Origin: UBA1794 sp050946375
Lineage (GTDB): Bacteria; Bacteroidota; Bacteroidia; Bacteroidales; Bacteroidaceae
Reading direction: 5' to 3'
DNA: 64,000 nt
NCBI GenBank assembly: GCA_050946375.1
Contig: JBMNUT010000007.1
Coordinates: 1-64,000, forward strand
The notes under the pieces were generated by a model. The model was not told the origin of the DNA. It ran no database searches and was given only the letters and a program-made list of their open reading frames with translations. The translations under genes and the position numbers were made by a program. Shown here in pieces: positions 1 through 8,082 of the stretch; position 1 is the stretch's first letter; every line of letters starts with the position of its first letter.

Positions 1-409
1 CGTATGATTTTCAAGTACGAATATACTAAATAATCATTATTTGGAAGAAAATCAATAATGTAAAATGAAGAAAAGCCGCAAAAACGGCCACATAGCCGTC
101 GAGCCCTCTGCATTGGTAAAATGGCCATGGCATCCCCAATGGAACGGACACAGTCCACGAAAATCGCCTCATAACCCCAAATTAAGCGGTATCAGCATCT
201 CGATGTAAAGCTGTGGAGCCGGAATAGGCTATGATGTACCATGAAATGTAAAGCCGATGTAAGCCAATGTAAAGCAGAAAAACCGCTTCGAATTATTTAC
301 CTCTTTCAGACCTCCGCCCGTAACTACCTATAAACAAACAACTTCCACTATTTTATCCGTCACCATTGAAAAACCGCTTCGTTATACGCCCCATACTTTC
401 GTTTACGGA
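1..409. other. Intergenic stretch, no gene recognised
   Basis: I see no convincing coding region here. The sequence has several short near-repeats of the form GATGTAAAGC (around 202, 245, 253 and 268) and two copies of AAACCGCTTCG (about 281 and 370). These look like degenerate direct repeats. No Bacteroidetes promoter with the full TAnnTTTG element is visible before the first gene. Confidence 0.4.
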
Positions 410-691
410 ATGACGAAAGAAGAAATCTCTCCATCGGAAACCGATAACAGTGAAAGCAATTTCGAGAGCTACAGCGGCAGCGACTATTCGGAAACCACCT
501 CAGAATATCCTTCCACGCCAAGCGGGCACTACGAAACCAAGACAGAACAATGCTCGAATTGCCTCGGCAGGGGGTATAACCCGGTACATGTATATCATGG
601 CGGAGGCAAAAGCAGCACAATACAAAGGAGGTGCTCGTTCTGCCATGGAAAGGGAAGCATAACCAAACGCGAATATGTATTAGACAACTAA
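410..691 (+). CDS. Small DnaJ-type zinc-finger protein
   Basis: A 93-residue protein. The N-terminal 40 residues are Ser/Thr/Glu/Tyr-rich and probably disordered. The C-terminal half carries two CxxCxGxG motifs: CSNCLGRGYN near residue 48 and CSFCHGKG near residue 76. This is the cysteine pattern of the DnaJ/Hsp40 central domain. DnaJ has four such motifs making two zinc sites; two are enough for one site. No J-domain and no signal peptide are present, so it is not a full co-chaperone. Such stand-alone fingers are common in Bacteroidales, with unknown role. The start is the first ATG, and an antisense ORF covering the same bases has no recognisable features. It precedes a small secreted Cys/His-rich protein on the same strand. 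Confidence 0.65.
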   Translation: MTKEEISPSETDNSESNFESYSGSDYSETTSEYPSTPSGHYETKTEQCSNCLGRGYNPVHVYHGGGKSSTIQRRCSFCHGKGSITKREYVLDN

Positions 692-744
692 ACACTACCA
701 TTATAAATTAACAGTTGCGCCCGACACGTATCAGGGATAGAAAA

Positions 745-1017
745 ATGAAGCTATTATTAGGAACGGTAATTGCCGCAGGAGTGGCTCTTACTACACTGTC
801 CTTTACAACCTTGTCGGAAACGACTTCATCCGCCGACAATTCTAACAAAAAGTTCGTAAAGACAACGAACAAATGCCAAAAGTCAAATTGCAGTTGCAGT
901 GGCTATTGGGGCTACAAACACCTAAACGGGACTTACGAGGGGAACTGCTCGAACAGCGACGGACACGGACATACTTGCGGGCATGGCCCGGAAAAGCACG
1001 GCCTGAAAAAATGGTGA
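745..1017 (+). CDS. Small secreted Cys/His-rich protein
   Basis: A 90-residue protein. I chose the ATG at 745 because it is followed directly by a signal peptide (MKLLLGTVIAAGVALTTLSF), whereas the upstream ATG at 715 would add ten polar, Arg-rich residues in front of it. The mature part is short, with a CxxxxCxC cluster (NKCQKSNCSCSG) and a Gly/His-rich tail with two more Cys (GNCSNSDGHGHTCGHGPEKHG). This could bind metal or form disulfides in the periplasm. I do not recognise a family. It is followed by a clear rho-independent terminator at 1053-1088, which supports it being a real end of a transcription unit. Confidence 0.6.
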   Translation: MKLLLGTVIAAGVALTTLSFTTLSETTSSADNSNKKFVKTTNKCQKSNCSCSGYWGYKHLNGTYEGNCSNSDGHGHTCGHGPEKHGLKKW

Positions 1018-1052
1018 ATCGTACTCCATACGATTACTGAAATTGCCCAAAG

Positions 1053-1088
1053 AAGCCGACCCAGATGAGTTCTTGAGGTCGGCTTTTC
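1053..1088 (+). terminator. Rho-independent terminator after the small secreted gene
   Basis: A nine-base-pair perfect stem, AAGCCGACC (1053-1061) with GGTCGGCTT (1077-1085), is followed by a T-rich run. The stretch from here to 1280 has no supported gene. A 77-codon ORF overlaps the hairpin and is rejected. Confidence 0.8.
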
Positions 1089-1280
1089 TCCCTCTCTTAA
1101 AAACAAGGGACACTATCCATGACCACACCCATAAAACCTTATGCATGTGCCTGCTGGAGATTAACCCAAAGCAAGAAATTATCTACATAAATAAGCGCGT
1201 AGTCATATTGTCTGCCTTATACTACTCATTCGGATCAGAAAAAGGCACGCCCTTTCTTCCACTTCTAAAGGCTTAAGAAC

Positions 1281-1757
1281 TTGACCATAAAAATCTTTAT
1301 ATTTACAACTGCGCTGTCGTGTTTCACTGCTTCCGCTTCTGCCCAAAACAGAATCGCGGTTTCAAAACAAAAAAGAGAACTCTACGTATTAAACAGCAAG
1401 AATGACACTCTGTGCATCATGCAATGCGGCATAGGGCTAAATAAAGGTAACAAAACACGAAGCGGCGACAAACGAACACCGGAAGGCACGTTCACAATCT
1501 CCAAAATCCAAGATTCCAAACTATGGACGCATGACTTCAAAGATGGGTACGGACCACGAAAAGGAGCTTACGGACCATGGTTCATTCGCCTGCATGTCCC
1601 AAGATTCAGCGGTATCGGCATTCACGGAACATGCTTTCCCAACTCCATAGGAACCCGCTGCAGCGATGGATGCATAAGACTCCGAAACGAAGATGTCTCC
1701 CGACTTCTTCACTACATCAAAGCAGGCGACAAGGTTACTATCGCAGCAGACGAGTGA
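1281..1757 (+). CDS. Secreted L,D-transpeptidase (YkuD family)
   Basis: A 158-residue protein with an N-terminal signal peptide ending near ASASAQ. The YkuD domain follows: RELYVLNSKNDTLCIMQCGIG, then the GDKRTPEGTF loop, then the catalytic box HGTCFPNSIGTRCSDGCIRL around residues 114-134. The nucleophile is the Cys of SDGCIRL, where many relatives have SHGC. The family cross-links peptidoglycan stems 3-3 or attaches lipoproteins, acting in the periplasm. The start codon is TTG at 1281. It is chosen because the signal peptide begins there, a stop lies just upstream, and no ATG precedes the domain. The gene stands alone, 109 bp before xseA. Confidence 0.8.
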   Translation: MTIKIFIFTTALSCFTASASAQNRIAVSKQKRELYVLNSKNDTLCIMQCGIGLNKGNKTRSGDKRTPEGTFTISKIQDSKLWTHDFKDGYGPRKGAYGPWFIRLHVPRFSGIGIHGTCFPNSIGTRCSDGCIRLRNEDVSRLLHYIKAGDKVTIAADE

Positions 1758-1853
1758 AGCAGCCGCAACAGGGAGGTGATGTTGCAAATAAGATTGGCGG
1801 GACTACAAGCCTTTTCTCTGCCACCGCAAGGCGGGAATCAGAAACGAAAATCG

Positions 1854-1861
1854 TATCTTTG
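1854..1861 (+). promoter_or_regulatory. Possible -7 element (TATCTTTG) before xseA
   Basis: A perfect match to the Bacteroidetes -7 consensus TAnnTTTG ends only 5 bp before the xseA ATG, so a transcript starting here would be almost leaderless. No good TTTG -33 element lies 19-21 bp upstream, which makes it uncertain. Confidence 0.35.
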
Positions 1862-1866
1862 CCCGC

Positions 1867-3315
1867 ATGAGCAACCTTTTCGCCAATCCATTCCCTGCCT
1901 CCTTCACGGCCGACGACCCCGCACAGGCACTCACCCTGCGCCAGCTGAACGGGCTGGTACGGCAAACACTGAAAAGCCAGTTCGACCACCCGCTGTGGGT
2001 ACAGGCCGAAATCAGCGAACTGCGCGTGGCCGCCAACGGACATTGCTACCTGGAGCTCATCGAGAAAGACCCTTCCGGCCGAACCCCCTCGGCCAAGGCA
2101 CGAGGCATCGTATGGAACCGGACATGGCCCGGCCTGAAATTCCGTTTTGAGGAAAGCACCGGCCAGCAACTCACCGCGGGCATCAAAATACAAGCGCTGG
2201 TATCCGTGGAATTCAGCGAGATATACGGCTACAGCCTTACCTTGCTCGACATCGACCCGACCTACACGTTGGGCGACCTTGCACGCCGCAGACGCGAAAT
2301 CCTGCGCCAACTGGAAGAAGAAGGCGTGCTTACCCTCAACAAGGAACTGCCTCTCCCGCTCAACCTGCAGCGCATAGCCGTCATTTCCTCCGCCACGGCA
2401 GCCGGATACGGCGACTTCCTGCGCCAACTGGAGGAGAACCCCTACGGACTGGCCTTCCGCGTCCAGCTCTTTGCCGCTACGATGCAAGGCGAAGGGACGG
2501 AAAAAAGCATACTCTCCGCCTTGGGAAAAATAGCCGACCGCAGGGAAGACTTCGACGCGGTGGTCATCATCCGCGGCGGCGGGGCCGTGAGTGACCTGAC
2601 GGGCTTCGACACCTATCTACTGGCGGCAGCCTGCGCCCAGTTTCCACTGCCCCTCATCACCGGAATCGGGCACGAACGCGACGATACGGTCATCGACCTC
2701 GTGGCGCACACGCGGGTCAAGACGCCCACCGCGGCGGCACAGTTCCTCATCACCCACCAGCGGGGCCAACTCGACCAGCTGGCCATCTGGGCACGCAGCC
2801 TGCAGGAACAGGCACAAGCCTGCCTCCAATACCAGCGCGAATGCCTGCGTGCCACCGGAGAGAGGCTCACAAGCCGCATTCCGAGGCTGATAAACGGCCA
2901 ACAGACGCTGCTCGCACGCCTGCAAATGGAGACCCTTAAACGGACAACTGAGCTGCTTCGCGAAAACAAGCTGCGGCAATCCACCCTTTCCTACGCCGTA
3001 GGCATCCGCTTCCAGAGGCGCATCGCAGCCGAAAGGAGCCGTCTGTCATCCCTCACGCCGCGCATTACCCAGTCCGTACGGCAACTCTTGCTCAAACAAG
3101 GGCACTATTTGGAGCTCGCCACACAGAAAACGCACAACGCCGACCCGCAGCAAATACTGAAACGAGGCTACAGCCTGACCCTGCGCGAAGGCCAAATCAT
3201 CACCTCGGCAGCCCAGCTCCGCCCGGGCGACCGCATCCTGACCCGCTTTCGCGACGGCAATGTCGAAAGCTGCGTAGAAGAAACCCGGAACACACCCGAC
3301 GTATTAACCCGATAA
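1867..3315 (+). CDS. xseA: Exodeoxyribonuclease VII large subunit
   Basis: A 482-residue catalytic subunit of exonuclease VII, which degrades single-stranded DNA to oligonucleotides together with XseB. An N-terminal OB-fold (about residues 15-120, from LTLRQLNGLVRQTLKSQF) is followed by the catalytic domain. That domain has the conserved IRGGGAVSDL near residue 233 and GIGHERDDTVIDLVAHTRVKTPTAAA near residue 265. A long helical region follows, then the C-terminal segment with LKRGYSLTL. It is somewhat longer than the roughly 450-residue E. coli enzyme. Only 17 bp separate it from xseB, so the two are co-transcribed. The start is the first ATG after the upstream gene; no closer in-frame ATG fits the domain. 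Confidence 0.95.
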   Translation: MSNLFANPFPASFTADDPAQALTLRQLNGLVRQTLKSQFDHPLWVQAEISELRVAANGHCYLELIEKDPSGRTPSAKARGIVWNRTWPGLKFRFEESTGQQLTAGIKIQALVSVEFSEIYGYSLTLLDIDPTYTLGDLARRRREILRQLEEEGVLTLNKELPLPLNLQRIAVISSATAAGYGDFLRQLEENPYGLAFRVQLFAATMQGEGTEKSILSALGKIADRREDFDAVVIIRGGGAVSDLTGFDTYLLAAACAQFPLPLITGIGHERDDTVIDLVAHTRVKTPTAAAQFLITHQRGQLDQLAIWARSLQEQAQACLQYQRECLRATGERLTSRIPRLINGQQTLLARLQMETLKRTTELLRENKLRQSTLSYAVGIRFQRRIAAERSRLSSLTPRITQSVRQLLLKQGHYLELATQKTHNADPQQILKRGYSLTLREGQIITSAAQLRPGDRILTRFRDGNVESCVEETRNTPDVLTR

Positions 3316-3332
3316 TCCCAGTCATACAGCTT

Positions 3333-3539
3333 ATGGAAAACCGTACAAAAGAAAAAGAGACCTACACTTCCGCTCTCAAGCGCCTGCAAGAAATCGTTAC
3401 CGAGCTGGAAGAAGAAAATGTAGACATAGATGAACTCACGAAAAAACTGGCGGAAGCCCAGCGATTACTTACGTTTTGCAAGAAAAAGTTAACGAAAACC
3501 GAAGAAGAAGCACAGAAAATACTCGAAACCATGCAATAA
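3333..3539 (+). CDS. xseB: Exodeoxyribonuclease VII small subunit
   Basis: A 68-residue, almost entirely helical protein with the family pattern YTSALKRLQEIVTELEEENVDIDELTKKLAEA followed by a Lys-rich helix. Several copies wrap around the XseA helical region to form exonuclease VII. It lies 17 bp downstream of xseA in the same operon. The length is normal for the family. Confidence 0.93.
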   Translation: MENRTKEKETYTSALKRLQEIVTELEEENVDIDELTKKLAEAQRLLTFCKKKLTKTEEEAQKILETMQ

Positions 3540-3555
3540 TGTGCAAGAAATAGCC

Positions 3556-3563
3556 TAACTTTG
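3556..3563 (+). promoter_or_regulatory. -7 promoter element of ilvE (TAACTTTG)
   Basis: A TAnnTTTG match 41 bp upstream of the ilvE ATG and just after the xseB stop. It marks ilvE as the first gene of its own transcription unit. Confidence 0.6.
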
Positions 3564-3604
3564 CGCTTCAATATAAGAACGACTAACAAAAAACAAGAAG
3601 TATT

Positions 3605-4624
3605 ATGTCAGAAATAGACTGGGCCAATCTGCCTTTCGGCTATATAAAGACAGATTACAACGTACGCTGCTACTACCACAACGGCAAGTGGGGTGAAATA
3701 GAAGTATGCAGCGAAGAAACCATCCCCTTGCACATGGCCGCAACGTGCCTGCACTATGGCCAGGAAGCCTTCGAAGGATTGAAGGCCCGCCGCTGCCCCG
3801 ACGGGAAAATCCGCATCTTCCGCCTGGAAGAGAACGCCGCCCGCCTGCAATCCACCTGCCGCGGTATCATGATGCCCGAGCTCTCCACCGAACTTTTCCG
3901 CGAGATGACCCTCAAAGTAGTCAAGCTGAACGAGAAATTCATACCGCCTTATGAGAGCGGGGCTTCGCTCTATATCCGTCCGCTGCTCATCGGCACCACG
4001 GCACAAGTGGGGGTTCATCCGTCCGACGACTATCTTTTCCTCATCTTCGTTACCCCCGTCGGTCCGTACTTCAAGGGCGGATTCGCCTGCAACCGCTACG
4101 TCATCACAAGAGCCTATGACCGCTCCGCTCCACTCGGCACCGGTATTTACAAAGTAGGCGGCAATTACGCAGCATCCCTGCGGGCCAACCACGAAGCGCA
4201 CGAAGCCGGCTACGCATGTGAGTTCTACCTCGACGCAAAAGAGAAGAAATATATCGACGAATGTGGCGCAGCAAACTTCTTCGGCATCAAAGACAATACG
4301 TATATTACCCCGAAGTCTACCTCCATACTGCCGTCGATCACCAACAAGAGCCTCATGCAGCTGGCTGAAGACCTCGGCATGAAAGTAGAACGCCGCCCCA
4401 TCCCCGAAGAAGAACTCAGCACTTTCGAAGAAGCCGGCGCATGCGGAACAGCCGCAGTCATCTCCCCAATTTCCGAAATCGACGACCCCGAAGCCGGAAA
4501 GAAGTACGTCTTCTCCCACGACGGGAAGCCCGGACCGTGGAGCACGAAGCTGTATGAAAAATTAGTAGACATACAGTACGGCATCGAGCCCGACGTTCAC
4601 GGCTGGAACACCATACTCGAATAA
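3605..4624 (+). CDS. ilvE: Branched-chain amino acid aminotransferase
   Basis: A 339-residue PLP-dependent class IV aminotransferase. It interconverts Leu, Ile and Val with their 2-oxo acids, using glutamate/2-oxoglutarate. The sequence is of the eukaryote-like (type II) BCAT kind: HYGQEAFEGLKARR near residue 56, SLYIRPLLIGT near 120, then the PLP-lysine box GIYKVGGNYAASL near residue 182. DECGAANFFGI and EEAGACGTAAVISPI follow. All core elements are intact. It has its own promoter and is followed 33 bp later by trmB. ilvA lies 3.5 kb downstream, but the genes are not in one operon. Confidence 0.93.
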   Translation: MSEIDWANLPFGYIKTDYNVRCYYHNGKWGEIEVCSEETIPLHMAATCLHYGQEAFEGLKARRCPDGKIRIFRLEENAARLQSTCRGIMMPELSTELFREMTLKVVKLNEKFIPPYESGASLYIRPLLIGTTAQVGVHPSDDYLFLIFVTPVGPYFKGGFACNRYVITRAYDRSAPLGTGIYKVGGNYAASLRANHEAHEAGYACEFYLDAKEKKYIDECGAANFFGIKDNTYITPKSTSILPSITNKSLMQLAEDLGMKVERRPIPEEELSTFEEAGACGTAAVISPISEIDDPEAGKKYVFSHDGKPGPWSTKLYEKLVDIQYGIEPDVHGWNTILE

Positions 4625-4657
4625 CCCTTTGAACCTCATATATCATTCAAGACACAC

Positions 4658-5425
4658 ATGGGAAAAGGGAAATTAGCGAAGTTCGCCGACATGGAGGGCT
4701 ATCCCCATGTTTTCGAATACCCCTATTCCGTCATAGCCAGCGCCTCCTTTCCGATGAAAGGGCGCTGGCTATGCGATTTTTTCCACAACGACAACCCCAT
4801 CATTCTCGAGCTGGGATGCGGACGAGGCGAGTACACCGTAGGGCTGGCACGCAAGTTCCCGGACAAAAACTTCATAGGCGTAGACATAAAAGGCGCACGC
4901 ATGTGGAGCGGAGCCACCGACTCGCTGCGTGAAGGACTGAAGAACGTAGCCTTCTTGCGTACCAACATCGAAATCATCGACCGCTTCTTCGCCCAAGACG
5001 AAGTAGACGAAATCTGGATAACCTTCCCCGATCCTCAGATGAAGAAGAACACCAAACGGCTCGTTTCCACCTATTTTTTGCAGCGATACGCCCGTTTTCT
5101 CCGTCCCGACGGCCTCATCCATCTGAAGACCGACAGCCCGTTTCTCTACACCTACGCCAAGGCTCTGGTCGAGCTCAACCGCCTGCCGATAGTGCACGAC
5201 ACGGCCGACCTCTACGCCCACAGCGAGGGAGTGGACGACATATTGGGCATCCGCACCTACTACGAGCAGCAATGGCTCGACCGCGGACTCACCATTAAGT
5301 ACCTCAACTTCCGCCTCCCCGGCGGAATTGCCGACCAACTTGCCGAACCGGACATAGAAATCGAGCTCGACTCCTACCGCAGCTACAACCGAAGCAAGCG
5401 CAGCGGGCTCACCACACACGTCTGA
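4658..5425 (+). CDS. trmB: tRNA (guanine-N7-)-methyltransferase
   Basis: A 255-residue SAM-dependent Rossmann-fold methyltransferase that forms m7G46 in the variable loop of tRNAs. The SAM-binding motif ILELGCGRGEYTVGLA is near residue 48, followed by FIGVDIKGARMWSGA. The family signature WITFPDPQMKKNTKRL is near residue 118, and HLKTDSPFLYTYAKA near 163. The C-terminus is Arg/Lys/Tyr-rich. It is probably co-transcribed with ilvE (33-bp gap, no separate promoter seen) and ends before a strong terminator. Confidence 0.92.
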   Translation: MGKGKLAKFADMEGYPHVFEYPYSVIASASFPMKGRWLCDFFHNDNPIILELGCGRGEYTVGLARKFPDKNFIGVDIKGARMWSGATDSLREGLKNVAFLRTNIEIIDRFFAQDEVDEIWITFPDPQMKKNTKRLVSTYFLQRYARFLRPDGLIHLKTDSPFLYTYAKALVELNRLPIVHDTADLYAHSEGVDDILGIRTYYEQQWLDRGLTIKYLNFRLPGGIADQLAEPDIEIELDSYRSYNRSKRSGLTTHV

Positions 5426-5479
5426 CAATCCGACCGGTCCCTTCCCGCCCGACGGGAAAAGGCCTTAATGACTCATCAG

Positions 5480-5520
5480 AAACCTCTGCAGGAAATAGCC
5501 AAAACCTGCAGAGGTTTTTT
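5480..5520 (+). terminator. Rho-independent terminator after trmB
   Basis: A 13-bp perfect stem, AAACCTCTGCAGG (5480-5492) with CCTGCAGAGGTTT (5505-5517), runs directly into a T tract. Confidence 0.9.
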
Positions 5521-5623
5521 CCATTTCATACGCACGCCTTTCCGCTTTAAATAATAACCAACCTCCCCAAACCGCGCGGAACAAACCCCTTCCAACGGCT
5601 CTTTCTCATCCCACATAGAGCAT

Positions 5624-5674
5624 AAAAACAATCGGCGCAGGAAACTGTTTTCACACATTTTCCTGCGCCGATTG
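5624..5674 (-). terminator. Terminator downstream of tRNA-Ala
   Basis: A 16-bp inverted repeat (CAATCGGCGCAGGAAA at 5629-5644 pairing with 5659-5674). On the minus strand it is followed by a T5 run (complement of 5624-5628). It lies just past the 3' end of the tRNA gene. Confidence 0.85.
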
Positions 5675-5683
5675 ACTTTTGCG

Positions 5684-5757
5684 TGGAGTATAGCGGACTC
5701 GAACCGCTCACCTCAACACTGCCAGTGTTGCGCTCTAGCCAGATGAGCTAATACCCC
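5684..5757 (-). tRNA. tRNA-Ala (anticodon GGC)
   Basis: Read on the minus strand, this folds as a full cloverleaf. The acceptor stem is GGGGTAT/ATACTCC and contains the G3:U70 wobble that identifies alanine tRNAs. The D-arm begins TAGCTC. The anticodon stem is CAACA/TGTTG with a CTGGCAG loop giving anticodon GGC. The T-arm contains GGTTCGAGTCC. The discriminator base is A, and CCA is not encoded. It sits between trmB and ruvC with its own terminator. Confidence 0.95.
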
Positions 5758-5806
5758 TTTATCGGTTTTGCGCGGCAAAGATAAGCAATAATTCCGGAAT
5801 AAACCT

Positions 5807-5814
5807 TATATTTG
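5807..5814 (+). promoter_or_regulatory. -7 promoter element upstream of ruvC (TATATTTG)
   Basis: A perfect TAnnTTTG match in the form TTATATTTGCAG, the same extended form seen at 14982 and 55403. It would give a leader of about 100 nt that contains the CTTTT/AAAAG repeat tract at 5829-5895. Confidence 0.6.
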
Positions 5815-5828
5815 CAGTGTTTTTTTGA

Positions 5829-5895
5829 GAAAAGCCCTGGCGCTTTTACCCGAAAGTCACGGCACTTTCCGCAAAAAGCAGCGGCACTTTTCGGA
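5829..5895. repeat. CTTTT/AAAAG palindromic repeat tract (ruvC leader)
   Basis: Three or so degenerate units alternate (G)CxCTTTT with AAAAGC or AAAGTC. The best copy is CGGCACTTTT at 5882-5891. The tract lies between the ruvC promoter and start codon, so it would be in the mRNA leader. It belongs to the family described in the findings. Confidence 0.7.
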
Positions 5896-5918
5896 TACTC
5901 CCCAAGGGAACTTTGCCA

Positions 5919-6533
5919 ATGACCCAACCGGAAAAAGAAAGAATCATCTTAGGAATCGACCCAGGCACCAACGTCATGGGCTACGGACTGCTGCGCATCG
6001 AGGGCACACGCCCGTCGCTCATCACGATGGGCGTAATCGATTTACGCAAATGCAGCGACGTATATCTGAAACTCAAGCACATACACGACCGGGTGACGAG
6101 CATCATCGAAGGATTCCTGCCCGACGAGATGGCCATCGAGGCCCCCTTCTTCGGAAAAAACGTACAGTCCATGCTCAAACTCGGCCGCGCTCAGGGAGTA
6201 GCCATAGCCGCCGCGCTGAGCAGGCAAGTCCCCATCACGGAATACGCCCCGCTAAAAATAAAATTAGCCATCACCGGCAACGGAAGTGCCAGCAAAGAAC
6301 AGGTAAGCGACATGCTTCGCCGCATACTCCACATACCCGATTCGGAAATGAGCTCCTTCATGGACGCCACCGATGCGCTCGGAGCTGCCTATTGCCACTA
6401 CCTGCAAACCAATTCGCCCATCACCAAAGAAAAAGGATACCACGGATGGAAAGACTTCATACGCAAGAATCCCACCCGTGTGGGGAACGGAGCCGCGCTC
6501 ACCGCTGCGGCGTCCCCCAAAAAGCTACCCTAA
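5919..6533 (+). CDS. ruvC: Holliday junction resolvase RuvC
   Basis: A protein of about 204 residues that resolves Holliday junctions with RuvAB. Acidic catalytic residues are visible: Asp in ILGIDPGTNVMGYG near residue 12, Glu in MAIEAPFFGKN near residue 70, and the Asp pair in SSFMDATDALGAAYCHY near residue 150. The C-terminal tail beyond the fold (KDFIRKNPTRVGNG...) is longer than in E. coli, as often in Bacteroidetes. The ATG at 5919 is preferred over an in-frame TTG two codons upstream. The next gene starts 9 bp after the stop, so the two probably form an operon. Confidence 0.92.
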   Translation: MTQPEKERIILGIDPGTNVMGYGLLRIEGTRPSLITMGVIDLRKCSDVYLKLKHIHDRVTSIIEGFLPDEMAIEAPFFGKNVQSMLKLGRAQGVAIAAALSRQVPITEYAPLKIKLAITGNGSASKEQVSDMLRRILHIPDSEMSSFMDATDALGAAYCHYLQTNSPITKEKGYHGWKDFIRKNPTRVGNGAALTAAASPKKLP

Positions 6534-6542
6534 CAGAACGAC

Positions 6543-8021
6543 ATGAAGACGCAAGAAACAATCCGCATCAGCAACGGAACGGTGCGACATCCCGACAGAC
6601 GGATGGCAGAACCCATAAACCTCTCCTTCCACGACGGCGAGCACATCGCCATAGTCGGCCCCAACGGCAGCGGAAAGTCGCTCCTCGTCGACACCCTCAC
6701 CGGGCGCTATCCGCTGCTCCACGGGGGAGAACTGAAATACGACTTCAGCCCCTCGCCCAAAACTACGGCCTACGAGAACATTAAATACATCACTTTCCGC
6801 GATACCTACGGCGCAGCCGACGAAACCTACTACTACCAACAGCGCTGGAACTCGCACGACCTCGACCATGCACCGCTCGTCGCCGAGCTGCTCGCCCCCG
6901 CCCAGAACGGCAACGGGCAAGACCCCATGCGCGAAGAGCTGTACGAACTGTTCCGCATGCAGCCACTTTTGGACAAAAGCATCCTCCTTCTCTCCAGCGG
7001 CGAGATGCGTCGCTTCCAGCTCATCAAAGCCCTGCTCCAGAAGCCGCGCGTGCTCATCATCGACAACCCCTACATCGGACTGGATGCCCCTACGCGCACA
7101 CAGCTGACCGAGCTGCTCGCGCAGCTGGCCGCCAAAGGCGACGTGCAAATCATACTCGTGCTCTCCATGCTCGACGACATACCCCCGTTCATCACCCACG
7201 TCCTGCCGGTGCAGAACCGCCGCTGCGGCCAGAAAATCACCCGCGCGGAATACCTGCAGACCCTGCAGCTTCCCACCGCAGAGTCCGTATTCCTGCCCCA
7301 GGAGCTGCGGCAAGCCATCCTCGACCTGCCCGCCCGCACCGACAATCTCACGGGCGACCCGACCGTAGGCCTGCACAAAGTGAGCATCCGCTACGGCACC
7401 CGCACCATCCTGCGCGACCTCGACTGGACCGTCCTGCAGGGCGAGAAATGGGCACTCTCGGGTGAAAACGGAAGCGGCAAGTCGACCCTGCTCAGCCTCG
7501 TCTGCGCCGATAACCCCCAGTCCTATGCCTGCGACATCACGCTCTTCGGGCGGCGACGCGGTTCGGGCGAGAGTATTTGGGAAATCAAGCGCCACATCGG
7601 CTACGTATCGCCCGAGATGCACCGAGCTTACCAGAAGGATTTGCCCGCAAGCCACATCGTTGCTTCCGGACTGCACGACAGTATCGGGCTATACGTGAAG
7701 CCCAAACCCGAACAGATGGGCACTTGCGCCTTCTGGATGAACATCTTCGGCATCGGAGACTTGTATGACCGCCCGTTTCTCCAGCTATCCAGCGGCGAAC
7801 AGAGGCTCGTACTTCTGGCACGGGCCTTCGTGAAAGACCCCGAACTGCTTATCCTCGACGAGCCATTGCATGGCCTCGACACCTACAACCGGGCCCGGGT
7901 GAAGGAAGTGATACAGACCTTTTGCCAAAGGCCGAAGAAGACGCTCATCATGGTCACGCACTACGAGAACGAACTCCCCCCGTGCATCGACCACCGGCTC
8001 TACCTGAAAAAACAAATCTAA
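6543..8021 (+). CDS. Tandem-ATPase ABC protein, ModF/PhrA-like
   Basis: A 492-residue cytoplasmic protein made of two fused ABC ATPase domains with no membrane segments. Domain 1 has Walker A GPNGSGKS near residue 39, signature LSSGEMRR near 151 and Walker B VLIIDNPYIGLD. Domain 2 has Walker A GENGSGKS near residue 307, signature LSSGEQRL near 417 and Walker B LLILDEPLHGLD. The layout matches E. coli ModF, which lies in molybdate loci but whose role is unclear. No molybdate transporter gene is nearby. In domain 1 the catalytic Glu after Walker B is Asn (DNP instead of DEP), so only domain 2 looks catalytically complete. It probably shares a transcript with ruvC. Confidence 0.82.
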   Translation: MKTQETIRISNGTVRHPDRRMAEPINLSFHDGEHIAIVGPNGSGKSLLVDTLTGRYPLLHGGELKYDFSPSPKTTAYENIKYITFRDTYGAADETYYYQQRWNSHDLDHAPLVAELLAPAQNGNGQDPMREELYELFRMQPLLDKSILLLSSGEMRRFQLIKALLQKPRVLIIDNPYIGLDAPTRTQLTELLAQLAAKGDVQIILVLSMLDDIPPFITHVLPVQNRRCGQKITRAEYLQTLQLPTAESVFLPQELRQAILDLPARTDNLTGDPTVGLHKVSIRYGTRTILRDLDWTVLQGEKWALSGENGSGKSTLLSLVCADNPQSYACDITLFGRRRGSGESIWEIKRHIGYVSPEMHRAYQKDLPASHIVASGLHDSIGLYVKPKPEQMGTCAFWMNIFGIGDLYDRPFLQLSSGEQRLVLLARAFVKDPELLILDEPLHGLDTYNRARVKEVIQTFCQRPKKTLIMVTHYENELPPCIDHRLYLKKQI

Positions 8022-8082
8022 CTCCGCACAGAGCCACCCCAACAAGAACTAATCTCTAATCACCGCATGACTTTCTGATAAT

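Noticed and set aside
1043..1276. 77-codon reading frame after the small secreted gene
   Set aside because: It starts in front of and runs through a strong terminator hairpin and shows no recognisable features.
1854..1867. Truly leaderless xseA mRNA
   Set aside because: The -7 element is perfect, but no -33 element is found, and read-through from upstream is possible. I kept it as a low-confidence promoter and not as a finding.
5825..6784. Long Arg/His-rich reading frame overlapping ruvC and the ABC gene
   Set aside because: It is an off-frame shadow produced by GC-rich codons; its composition is not protein-like and it overlaps two certain genes and a repeat tract.
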